From NCBI GenBank assembly GCA_005880985.1, contig VBIQ01000012.1:1-64000 (forward strand): a stretch of DNA of 64,000 nucleotides. Reading direction: 5' to 3'. The notes under the pieces are model-generated. The model made no database searches. It saw only the letters and a program-made list of their open reading frames with translations, and had not been told where the DNA came from. Within the stretch, counting starts at the first letter, position 1. Each line of letters opens with the position of its first letter. Source of the DNA: Chloroflexota bacterium. GTDB taxonomy: Bacteria > Chloroflexota > Dormibacteria > Aeolococcales > Aeolococcaceae. Below, piece after piece: positions 16,257 to 23,465 of the stretch. Position numbers and translations under genes: made by a program.

Positions 16257-16891
16257 GCTCTGCCTCCTGGCTCCAGGCCGCGCGTCACCGCGGCGGCGAG
16301 GCCGGACGCGTAGGTCGCATCGTCGATCGGGAGGATGTCCTCGCCGAAGTAGTAGCGCATCGCCGCGCGCTGCCAGCAGGAACCGAGCACCAGGTTGGCG
16401 GCCATCACGGCGTCGGCATCGGTGCGCACCCGCCCCAGGCGCTGTTCTGCAGCCAGATAGGCGGCGATCGATTCGATGCCACGCCGGGGACCGCGTTCCG
16501 CGGCCTTGAGGGCCGCCTGGTGATAGGTCAGCAGCTCGGGGTCGCCGCCGATGGCAAACGTTGACGACACCATCTCGCCGTACGTGCGCAACGCGACTGC
16601 GGCGATCGCCTCCAGGTTCTCCTGCACGGTTGCCACCCCGACGCGCTCGATCAGGCTGCCGACGGCGGCGGCGAGGTCTGGGATCCAGCGCTCGCAGACG
16701 GCGGCGAGCAGGTGGGCCTTATCCTGGAAGTGCACGTACAGCGCACCGTCGGAGCAGCCGGCTTCGCGGGCGATCTCGCGGGTGGTGAGTCCCCGCGCGC
16801 CGCGTTCGCGCATCAGCCGGTCGGCCGCGGCGACCAGCGCGTCGCGCAGGTCCGCGCGCTCAGTGCGCTTCTGCTCATGAGCAGTGACCAT
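16253..16891 (-). CDS. TetR-family repressor of the adjacent MFS pump
   Basis: A 212-residue TetR-type regulator. The DNA-binding domain is at residues 10-60: LRDALVAAADRLMRERG, then the helix-turn-helix LTTREIAREAGCSDGALYVHF. The C-terminal ligand domain is helical. ATG 16891 lies 6 bases after a -10 box, so the message is probably leaderless. Two palindromes with TGAGC/GCTCA half-sites flank the start, one filling the promoter spacer and one overlapping codons 3-7, implying autoregulation together with the pump. Confidence 0.92.
   Translation of the reverse strand: MVTAHEQKRTERADLRDALVAAADRLMRERGARGLTTREIAREAGCSDGALYVHFQDKAHLLAAVCERWIPDLAAAVGSLIERVGVATVQENLEAIAAVALRTYGEMVSSTFAIGGDPELLTYHQAALKAAERGPRRGIESIAAYLAAEQRLGRVRTDADAVMAANLVLGSCWQRAAMRYYFGEDILPIDDATYASGLAAAVTRGLEPGGRA
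16871..16884 (-). promoter_or_regulatory. Palindrome in the TetR gene start (second operator candidate)
   Basis: CTGCTCATGAGCAG is a perfect 14-bp palindrome overlapping the first codons of the TetR gene. It shares the GCTCA/TGAGC half-sites with the spacer operator about 20 bases away. Confidence 0.5.
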
Positions 16892-16897
16892 TCGCTC

Positions 16898-16926
16898 ATG
16901 GTAGGTGAGCAACCGCTCACAGTCAA
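16898..16926 (-). promoter_or_regulatory. TetR/MFS promoter with operator in its spacer
   Basis: On the minus strand TTGACT (16921-16926) and TACCAT (16898-16903) are separated by exactly 17 bases. Sixteen of these form the perfect palindrome GTGAGC-AACC-GCTCAC in plus-strand reading (16905-16920). A repressor bound there would block RNA polymerase. The -10 box is 6 bases before the ATG. Confidence 0.7.
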
Positions 16927-16967
16927 GCCGAGACGTGTGGAGCCGTCTTCGCGCCCGGGGGCCATGG

Positions 16968-16996
16968 TTGCAGCTAATGAGGACAATGCTTAATAA
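16968..16996 (+). promoter_or_regulatory. Candidate promoter of the MDMPI/SCP2-like gene
   Basis: TTGCAG (16968-16973), 17 bases, then TAATAA (16991-16996) in a locally AT-rich patch. It is divergent from the TetR promoter and gives a 5' leader of about 130 bases. Confidence 0.45.
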
Positions 16997-17020
16997 TCGT
17001 GGGCCCGGTCGCCAACCCCA

Positions 17021-17063
17021 CGGGGAAGACGCCACACGGAACGCGGGGAAGACGCCACATGGA
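17021..17063 (+). repeat. Two 20-bp direct repeats in the leader of the next gene
   Basis: 17021-17040 and 17044-17063 are identical at 19 of 20 positions (core CGGGGAAGACGCCACA), with a 23-base period. They lie between the candidate promoter and the gene start, so they may be a regulator or RNA-level site. Confidence 0.55.
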
Positions 17064-17135
17064 AAGGGAGCGCCGTCGACGAGCCCGGTTGACTCGTGCC
17101 GCCGGCGATTCACCGCACCCGGTAGGAGAACCAGG

Positions 17136-18041
17136 ATGACCGCCGACACCGCCACCGACTCGCAATCGCGCACAGACGTCGCGGTCAGCCGCCTGGCGAG
17201 GCGCGACGCAGCACCCGCCGCCACCGCCTGGAGCTTGGTCCGTTCCTCGGTCGATGAGGCGTCGGCGAGGTTCGCCGCCCTGCTCCGCAGCATCAGCGAC
17301 GGATCGGCGGGGGCGGTCGGACGGTGGACCATCGCGGAGACCGCTGCCCACACGCTGATCGCGTGCGAGTTCGACGGGTTCGCAGCCGGTGGACGCGCCC
17401 CGCTCGTCGAGTTCCTCGACCTGGCCGATGCGATCCTCTCTGCCGGCGTTGCCGACGTCGCCTCGCTCAACGAGCAGGCCCTGGCACGAGAGACCGAGCG
17501 CGAGCTTGGCGTCCTCGCTGACCGCATCGAGAGCGAGGTGGCCGCCCTGCTTGCCGCGACCGCTGACCTCGACGGGGAGGAACGCGTCGCCTGGCTCGGC
17601 GGTGCTCCGGTGAGCCGAACCGGCGTGCTCGCACATCTGCTGTTCGAGCTGCACATCCACGGGCGTGACATCGCCCACTGCCGGCGGCGGCCGTGGCCCG
17701 TCCCGGTACCCCAGGCAGCGGCGATCTACGATCGCTTCTTCAAGGAGTACGGCGTCGAGCGCTTCGCCGTCCCCTCCGCGACGCCGGTCGATGTGAGCCT
17801 CGAGCTCCGCGTCGTGGGGAGCGAACCGGAGCGGCTCGCCTTCATCGCCGGCCGGCTGCGTCGCGATGTCCCTGGCGACGGACGCATCGATGTTCGGGTG
17901 ACAACCGATGCCGCCACCCTGCTGCTGGTGGCCTTCCGGCGCATGCAACCGCTGGCAGCGGTGCTTCGCGGCCGGCTGCGAATCTCGGGCCGGCGGCCGT
18001 GGCGTGCGCGCCATCTCATTCAGGTCGTGCGCACGCCATAG
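17136..18041 (+). CDS. Maleylpyruvate isomerase-like (MDMPI_N/DinB fold) protein with SCP2-like tail
   Basis: A 301-residue protein. The N-terminal part has the four-helix DinB/MDMPI pattern: GRWTIAETAAHTLIACEFDG with an early metal-type His, and later LAHLLFELHIHGRDIAHCR with the His pair. The C-terminal 100 residues (IDVRVTTDAATLLLVAFRRM, then RGRLRISGRRPW) look like a SCP2 sterol-carrier-type domain. Such proteins in actinobacteria are thiol-dependent isomerases or transferases; the thiol used here is unknown. ATG 17136 follows GGTAGGAGAACCAGG; the open frame upstream is leader. Confidence 0.75.
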   Translation: MTADTATDSQSRTDVAVSRLARRDAAPAATAWSLVRSSVDEASARFAALLRSISDGSAGAVGRWTIAETAAHTLIACEFDGFAAGGRAPLVEFLDLADAILSAGVADVASLNEQALARETERELGVLADRIESEVAALLAATADLDGEERVAWLGGAPVSRTGVLAHLLFELHIHGRDIAHCRRRPWPVPVPQAAAIYDRFFKEYGVERFAVPSATPVDVSLELRVVGSEPERLAFIAGRLRRDVPGDGRIDVRVTTDAATLLLVAFRRMQPLAAVLRGRLRISGRRPWRARHLIQVVRTP

Positions 18042-18126
18042 GGCGGGGTGGGAAGGCGGCAGGGCACGAGGAAGGGCTGATGACGGCGACGCGAAGGTGC
18101 CGGCTGAGGCACGGGGTGTGGCGGAG

Positions 18127-18420
18127 ATGGTGGTCAGCACCACCCTAGGCGCGACCCTCATCCTCCTGGCCGTGGTCTGCGAGGCGGCGAGCGGCTTCCT
18201 GTGGCGCGACGGCGGCGCCGGCGAGCCGCGCTTCTACTGCGCTCGCTGTGACCTCCGCTACACGCGCCACGAGCTCGGTGCCGTGTGGCCCCGGACCTGC
18301 CGGCACGGCCACCGCATTCGCCGTGAAGGCGGCTTCCCCATGACCCTGGCGCTGATCAGCGCGTGCGTCACCGTGATCGCCATCGGGCTCATCCGCATCG
18401 AGACCGGACTGCACCTGTGA
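18127..18420 (+). CDS. Small membrane protein with a Cys/His (zinc-ribbon-like) loop
   Basis: A 97-residue protein with two membrane helices (about residues 5-22 and 72-90) flanking a loop FYCARCDLRYTRHELGAVWP followed by RTCRHGHRIRR. The CxxC and later C-x-H-x-H suggest a metal-binding knuckle. I do not recognise a family. The start is uncertain: ATG 18127 has GGAG directly against it, so a nearby upstream codon could be used instead. Confidence 0.5.
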   Translation: MVVSTTLGATLILLAVVCEAASGFLWRDGGAGEPRFYCARCDLRYTRHELGAVWPRTCRHGHRIRREGGFPMTLALISACVTVIAIGLIRIETGLHL

Positions 18421-18518
18421 GCTGCGAGTCAGCCGCAGAAGGTGTTGCGGAGCCAGCCGACGGCCACTGCATTGGCCCGCACCAGGTCGGCCCCCCGGAA
18501 GTTGTGCATGGCTTCGGG

Positions 18519-19222
18519 ATGGTGTGGCGCGGTGTCGTTGGCGAGACCGTGATGGCCGAGGCACGCGGCATCGAGTGTGCCGGTGATGTCCTGGCGGAGA
18601 CTCTCACGGTGGTGCGAGCGAGCTGCGATGCCAATCTGGTGCGGGCCGCGAGGGCGTTCGACGCTCGGCTCGAAGAGGTCAGCGAGCAGTTGGAGAGGGA
18701 GCGTTCGGCGCTTCGTTACGACGCCCTGCACGATCAGCTCACCGGGCTTCCCAACCGGACCCTGCTCTATGACCGCCTCATTCAGGCCTGTGCCGGCGCA
18801 GAGCGCAACGGTCGGCCCTTCGCCGTCCTCCTGGTCGACCTCGACGGGTTCAAGGCGATCAACGACAGCCTGGGACATCGCTGTGGCGACCTCGTGCTGC
18901 ACGACGCGGCAGCACGTCTCATCGGTGCGCTGCGAGAGTCCGACACCCTGGCCGATTCGGCGGGGACGAGTTCGTGGCGGTGTTGAGCGGGGCCGACGAG
19001 CGGGGCGCGAGGGCCACTGCCGCCCGGATGCTCAAGCGTCTGGCTCCTCCGCTCAACATTGCCGGCCAGACCGTGTCGGTGGGCGCCAGCATCGGCGTCG
19101 CCCTCTATCCCAGGCACGGCAAGGACGTGCAGAGCTTGCTCGCCGCGGCCGATCGCGCCATGTACGAGGACAAGCGGGCGCACGATGCCCGGGCGGCGGG
19201 CGCGTCCGCGTCCGGCCGCTGA
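18519..19222 (+). pseudogene. GGDEF diguanylate cyclase, frameshifted before the active site
   Basis: The first frame gives a short helical N-terminus and then a GGDEF domain: LHDQLTGLPNRTLLYDRLIQ, VDLDGFKAINDSLGHRCGD and the I-site RESD (18933-18944). It then runs into a TGA after Ser-Trp-Arg-Cys. The active-site motif RFGGDEF is intact one frame over (18953-18973), continuing with SVGASIGVALYPRHGKDVQS and AADRAMYEDKR to 19222. One base is missing around 18951-18953 (expected Leu-Ala-Arg-Phe). It is either a recent pseudogene or a sequence error. ATG 18519 and ATG 18552 are possible starts. Confidence 0.8.
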
Positions 19223-19332
19223 GCACGTGGCCCGGGCAGGGGAGCAACACCGAACCCGCTCCTGGATGATCCGCGGAGGCGGCGGATACGTAACCATGAG
19301 GTTGTGGACGGTGGCCGCGGCACGACGGATCG

Positions 19333-19896
19333 ATGATGTCGTCCGACGAGCGCATCCTGGAGCTCCTGGGCCAGGCGTCGCCCGAGGGGATCGAGTTGCT
19401 CTACGATCGGTACGGCGCCCTTGCCTTCACGCTCGCCCGCCGGGTCCTCGACGACGAGGCGGCCGCCGAGGACGTCGTCCAGGAGTCGTTCCTCTCGATC
19501 TGGCGTCGATCCGCGACCTTTGACCCGCGCCGGGGAAGCCTTCGCACCTGGGTGTGCTCCATCGTCCGCCACCGCGCTCTCGACCGGCTCCGAGGGCGCA
19601 GCGGGCGGGCGCGCCACGACCTGCCGCTGGAGCTTGCCGTCGAGCACACCTCCATCTCCGACACCTGGGACCAGGTGTCGGAGCAGTTGGAGCGTGACGC
19701 CGTCCGCCGCGCCCTCGGCGAGCTCTCCCCCGAGCAGCGGCAGACCCTCGAGCTCGCCTACTACGGGGGTTACTCGCAATCCGATATCAGCTCACTGATG
19801 GCCGTACCTCTGGGCACGGTCAAGGGACGCACCCGGCTGGCGCTGCGCAGGCTGCGACAGGTGCTCGAGGGCCGGGTCGCGTGGGAGCCGACATGA
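19333..19896 (+). CDS. ECF-type RNA polymerase sigma factor
   Basis: A 187-residue group IV sigma factor. Region 2 spans about residues 20-85: LYDRYGALAFTLARRVLDDE, AEDVVQESFLSIWRRS and the -10-reading WVCSIVRHRALDRLR. Region 4 begins at ALGELSPEQRQTLELAYYGG and carries the helix-turn-helix YSQSDISSLMAVPLGTVKGR. It is of the SigK/RpoE-like type with a co-transcribed anti-sigma factor. Two ATGs (19333, 19336) are in tandem. The stop overlaps the anti-sigma start in ATGA. Confidence 0.93.
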   Translation: MMSSDERILELLGQASPEGIELLYDRYGALAFTLARRVLDDEAAAEDVVQESFLSIWRRSATFDPRRGSLRTWVCSIVRHRALDRLRGRSGRARHDLPLELAVEHTSISDTWDQVSEQLERDAVRRALGELSPEQRQTLELAYYGGYSQSDISSLMAVPLGTVKGRTRLALRRLRQVLEGRVAWEPT

Positions 19897-20660
19897 CCTG
19901 CCAGGACGCTGAACTGCTGCTCGCGGCTCGCGCGGTGGGCTCGCTCGATCCGGCCGAGGTCGATCCCCTGGAGGAGCACCTGCGCCGGTGCGAACGCTGC
20001 CAGGCAGCGGTCACCGAGTACGTGGCGGCCGCCGACGTGCTGCCGCTGGCACTCGACCCCGTCCCACCGCCACCGTCGCTGCGGACGCGCCTTCTCACCC
20101 AGGTCTATGCCGAGGCGGCTGCAGCCGGTCCCCAGGCTCGCGACCGGCGGCTGTCACTCCGGGATGGCTTGCAGCGACTCTGGCGCGGCATCCCCGCGTC
20201 GCGAGGGCTCACCGTGGCCGGGGCTGCGGGGGCGGTCGCAGCGGTCGCCATCAGCTGGGCCGTCGCCTCGCACTCGGCCTCGTCGAGGCCACAACCGGTC
20301 GCCCTGCAGCTCCGAGGGACGACCGCGGTGCCTGGTGCCACCGGCTCCTTGACCTACGATCCCGGAGCGCACTCCACGGTGGTGAGGGCGCAGGGGCTCC
20401 CACCCCTGACTCCGCAGCTCGTCCAGGGTGGGGTGTCGAGTCCTTCCTACGAGCTCTGGCTCATCCCGCCGGACAACCACCCGGTTCCCGTCGCCTTTCT
20501 CAGCGAGGCGCCGGACGGGGTCACGTGGACCGCCGCCATCACCGGCCGCGACCTGTCCGGCTTTACCACGCTGGCCGCCACCGAGGAGCCGTCGCGACTG
20601 AACAGCACGCCGCAGGGGCCCGAGGTGCTGAGCGCCGCGCTGCAGGGAGTGGTGCGCTGA
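19893..20660 (+). CDS. Membrane-anchored zinc anti-sigma factor (RskA-like)
   Basis: A 255-residue anti-sigma factor. The N-terminal ZAS motif HLRRCERC (HxxxCxxC) should bind the ECF factor in the cytoplasm. One membrane helix follows (GLTVAGAAGAVAAVAISWAV), then an extracytoplasmic domain with the RskA-type YELWLIP and LAATEEPS segments. Proteolysis or ligand sensing outside would release the sigma factor. ATG 19893 overlaps the sigma stop; a GTG four codons upstream is possible. It is convergent with the transporter gene, with one base between stops. Confidence 0.9.
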   Translation: MTCQDAELLLAARAVGSLDPAEVDPLEEHLRRCERCQAAVTEYVAAADVLPLALDPVPPPPSLRTRLLTQVYAEAAAAGPQARDRRLSLRDGLQRLWRGIPASRGLTVAGAAGAVAAVAISWAVASHSASSRPQPVALQLRGTTAVPGATGSLTYDPGAHSTVVRAQGLPPLTPQLVQGGVSSPSYELWLIPPDNHPVPVAFLSEAPDGVTWTAAITGRDLSGFTTLAATEEPSRLNSTPQGPEVLSAALQGVVR

Positions 20661-20661
20661 C

Positions 20662-22074
20662 TCAGCGGACGCTGGGGAGCGCCTGAGTGAAGAGGCCGAG
20701 ACCGGCGACGCAGACGATCACCGCGCTTCCCACCGACAGCAGGCGGGCTGCCCGGGTCGCGCTGAGCACCCGCTGGCGAGGCAGGCGTTGCAGTAGCGAG
20801 GGACCGTGAGCCAGGGCGACGCCGATCCCCACCAGCACCAGCGCGAGGCCGCTGCTGAAGGCGACGATGAGCAGCAGGCCGAACGCCACCCGGTGCAGGG
20901 AGATGGCGGCGAGCAGGACGATCAGCGCCGACGGGCAGGGGAGCAGGCCGCCTGACACTCCGAGCAGCACGACCCCACGCCGCCCGGTCCGCGCCTCAGG
21001 CTCGTGGTGGTGGTGATGCTCTGATTCGTGCCGGTGGTGGTGTGCGTGGCCGTGGTCGTGGAGTCGTGCCACCGATCGCCAGCGGGCCACCACTAGCCAG
21101 CAGCCCATCGCCACCACCAGCAGGCCGCTGATGAGCGTCAACCAGGGATAGAGACGCTCGGGAGTGATCAGGGACGACGCGTACAGGGTGACCAGCCCGA
21201 GCGCGAAGACGCCGGCGGTGTGGGTCGCGGTGAGCGTCGCGCCGAGCAGCAGCGCGTGGCGCCAGCTGCGACGGGAACCGACCATGTAGCCCGCGATCAC
21301 CGCCTTGCCGTGGCCGGGCGACAGGGCGTGAGCCGCCCCGAGGGCCACCGCCGCCACCACGGCGAAGGCGGCGAACGACCACGAGACATGCTCGGGCGCG
21401 ATGAGCGCTGCAAAACGGTCCTGCGTGGCGCCGAAGCCGGCTCCCAGGGGAGCGAGAGCGGCCGGTCGGGTGAGCAGAAGACCGGGAGCGTACGAGAGGC
21501 TCGCCTGCCGGACGTCGAGCGGACTGCTGAGCAGATCCTGCGGGTAGGCGCGCAGCTCGTTGGTCACCGAGGTCGACGGGGCACTGGCCTGGACAACTCT
21601 CGCCCCGCCGGTGGCGCGGACGGTGATCTCATGCCAGCCGAGGCGTCCGGGGTCGTTGGCATCGCGGTACACGGCCCGGTGCTCGCCGTCGCCAGGGCCG
21701 TCGGCGGCGAAGAGGGCCTCGATCCGCAGCGTCTGCAGTCCGCCCTGGCCGGGGAGAAACCGCATCCTGCGATCCACGGCTCGGATGTGCCGGCCGGCGC
21801 CGTCAACGGTCAGGGAAAGGTTGTGAGCGATGACGGCCACCTTGGCATCGAGGTAGGTACGGCTGTCCTGCATTTGCTGCCGTTCCTGAAACGCCGGGAT
21901 CTCGGCGAGGTCGAGGACGTAGTGGATCCGCACCTCGCGTCCGGCCACCTCGATGCCGCTGTAGTGGTTGACGGTGAAATTGCCGAGCGGGTGCGCGAGA
22001 ACGGCGAGGGGCAGGATCAGCGTCGCCGCCATCGCGGCGATCGCCGCGGCGAGCAGGCGGGTCCCGCGGCTCAT
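20662..22074 (-). CDS. NicO/RcnA-type nickel-cobalt transporter with N-terminal exported domain
   Basis: A 470-residue membrane protein. A signal sequence precedes an extracytoplasmic domain of about 200 residues (HPLGNFTVNHYSGIEV at its start), then six or so membrane helices. The helix motif HALSPGHGKA is the NicO/RcnA counterpart of HX4D metal motifs, and a loop with HDHGHAHHHRHESEHHHHH is clearly a metal-binding histidine tract. It probably exports or imports Ni, Co or a related ion. The start overlaps the stop of the TPR gene (ATGA), so it closes the DUF4331 operon. Confidence 0.85.
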   Translation of the reverse strand: MSRGTRLLAAAIAAMAATLILPLAVLAHPLGNFTVNHYSGIEVAGREVRIHYVLDLAEIPAFQERQQMQDSRTYLDAKVAVIAHNLSLTVDGAGRHIRAVDRRMRFLPGQGGLQTLRIEALFAADGPGDGEHRAVYRDANDPGRLGWHEITVRATGGARVVQASAPSTSVTNELRAYPQDLLSSPLDVRQASLSYAPGLLLTRPAALAPLGAGFGATQDRFAALIAPEHVSWSFAAFAVVAAVALGAAHALSPGHGKAVIAGYMVGSRRSWRHALLLGATLTATHTAGVFALGLVTLYASSLITPERLYPWLTLISGLLVVAMGCWLVVARWRSVARLHDHGHAHHHRHESEHHHHHEPEARTGRRGVVLLGVSGGLLPCPSALIVLLAAISLHRVAFGLLLIVAFSSGLALVLVGIGVALAHGPSLLQRLPRQRVLSATRAARLLSVGSAVIVCVAGLGLFTQALPSVR

Positions 22075-23381
22075 GCGCGACTCTCGAGCGCCGCGAGCTC
22101 GTGCCTGGCCTCGTCGGAGTGGATGATCGAGAACGCGGGATTGAGCGTCAGCGTGTGGGCAAGGTCGTTCCGTGCCTGGGCTGTCATTCCCAGAGCGGCC
22201 TCGATCATGCCGGAGTGGAAGAAGAAGAGAGGATCCTCGGTGCCGAGCCTGTGCGCCTGGAGTGATGCCTGCAGCGCGCCGCCCAGTTCGCCGTTGACGT
22301 AGAGGGTCCAGGCGAGCGCATCGGCTGACTGGACGCTGGGACGGTCGCGCGCCGCGCGACGGGCAGCGGCGATGGCGTCGGGACCGGTCTGTCCGCGATC
22401 GGCGTCGAAGAGCGCCAGCTCCTGGTCGAGGTCGACGCCGTTGGCCTGGTAGAGCTGCTGTTCAGCGGCCGCGAGGTCGTAGCTGCGGCGGGCGTCGCCG
22501 CTGCGTCCCATCGCGGCCTGTACGTCGCCAAGGGTGATGACGTACTGCGGCAGCGGATAGATGTCGATGGCCTGCTGCAGCAGGGTGACGGCCTCGTCGA
22601 AGCGCGACTGAGCGGCGCGGACCCGTCCCAGCGCGGCGAGGGCGTGGACGTAGTTCGGGTCGGCGAAGAGCGCCCGGCGGTACTCGTGCTCGGCGGCGTC
22701 GAGCTCGCCGTGGTTGAGGTGGAGATTGCCGAGGAGAACCTCGATGTAGGCGACGTTCTCGGGGGTTCCGCCGCCCGCGTCGGCGGCCATGCGCATGGCC
22801 GCTATGGCCCCGGGGACATCGCCGTGCAGCTCACGGACGTACGAGACACGGCTGTACGAGGTGAGGTCGGGGCGGCGATCGACCATCGACTGCACGGTGG
22901 CAAGGGCCTCGTCGTAGCGCCCCAGCTCGACCTGGGCGTCGGCGATGACCCCGAGCGGAGCGGCGGCATGAGGCGCCGCCGCCTGTGCCCGCTGACCCCA
23001 TTCGAACGCTGCGGTGAACTGGTGCCGCGCCAGGCAGAGCACCCCGCTCAGCAGCAGGGCCTGCGAGTCGCCCGGCGCCGCGGCGCGGGCGGTGCGGAGA
23101 AGGCCGTCGACCTTGGCGTAGTAGGAGGGATCTCCGACCTCACGGACCTTTTGGAGATAGGCGGCGGAGAGTTGATCGATGGCCGCGACGTCGCCAGGAG
23201 TGGCGCGAACGCGCGACTGATCGCGAGCGATGAGCTGGTCGGTCGTCAGGGTCACACCGGTGCGGTTCGGACGAGGCGCCGAAACCGCCGGCGCTGTCGA
23301 CAGAAGTGACACCCCGGAGCCGCAGCCGGTCATCACCGCGCCGCAGAGGACGAGCAGCCAGGTCCACGATCGGAGTCGCAT
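22071..23381 (-). CDS. TPR-repeat lipoprotein
   Basis: A 436-residue exported protein. The signal peptide LLVLCGAVMTGCGSG ends in a lipobox with Cys at about residue 20, so it is lipid-anchored outside the membrane. Most of the rest is tandem tetratricopeptide repeats, for example GELDAAEHEYRRALFADPNY, RFDEAVTLLQQAIDIYPLPQ and MTAQARNDLAHTLTLNPAFS. It is presumably a scaffold for the products of its operon. ATG 23381 is chosen because the lipoprotein signal begins there. It lies between the DUF4331 and NicO genes. Confidence 0.88.
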   Translation of the reverse strand: MRLRSWTWLLVLCGAVMTGCGSGVSLLSTAPAVSAPRPNRTGVTLTTDQLIARDQSRVRATPGDVAAIDQLSAAYLQKVREVGDPSYYAKVDGLLRTARAAAPGDSQALLLSGVLCLARHQFTAAFEWGQRAQAAAPHAAAPLGVIADAQVELGRYDEALATVQSMVDRRPDLTSYSRVSYVRELHGDVPGAIAAMRMAADAGGGTPENVAYIEVLLGNLHLNHGELDAAEHEYRRALFADPNYVHALAALGRVRAAQSRFDEAVTLLQQAIDIYPLPQYVITLGDVQAAMGRSGDARRSYDLAAAEQQLYQANGVDLDQELALFDADRGQTGPDAIAAARRAARDRPSVQSADALAWTLYVNGELGGALQASLQAHRLGTEDPLFFFHSGMIEAALGMTAQARNDLAHTLTLNPAFSIIHSDEARHELAALESRA

Positions 23382-23408
23382 TGCGTTTCTCGGTGGCTGA
23401 GCCGGTGA

Positions 23409-23441
23409 TCCCCGCCGGCGGGCCGAGCCCACCGGCGGGGA
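23409..23441 (-). terminator. Strong hairpin between the DUF4331 and TPR genes
   Basis: Arms TCCCCGCCGG (23409-23418) and CCGGCGGGGA (23432-23441) are perfectly complementary around a 13-base loop. No T-run follows. It lies in the 84-base gap inside the operon, so it may reduce read-through or protect the upstream DUF4331 message. Confidence 0.5.
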
Positions 23442-23465
23442 ACGATCATCCGAAGACGGTCTGTG

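Noticed and set aside
21000-21060. GTG/GTGGTG-rich tract resembling a simple repeat
   Set aside because: It is the coding sequence of the His-rich loop in the NicO transporter, read from the other strand.
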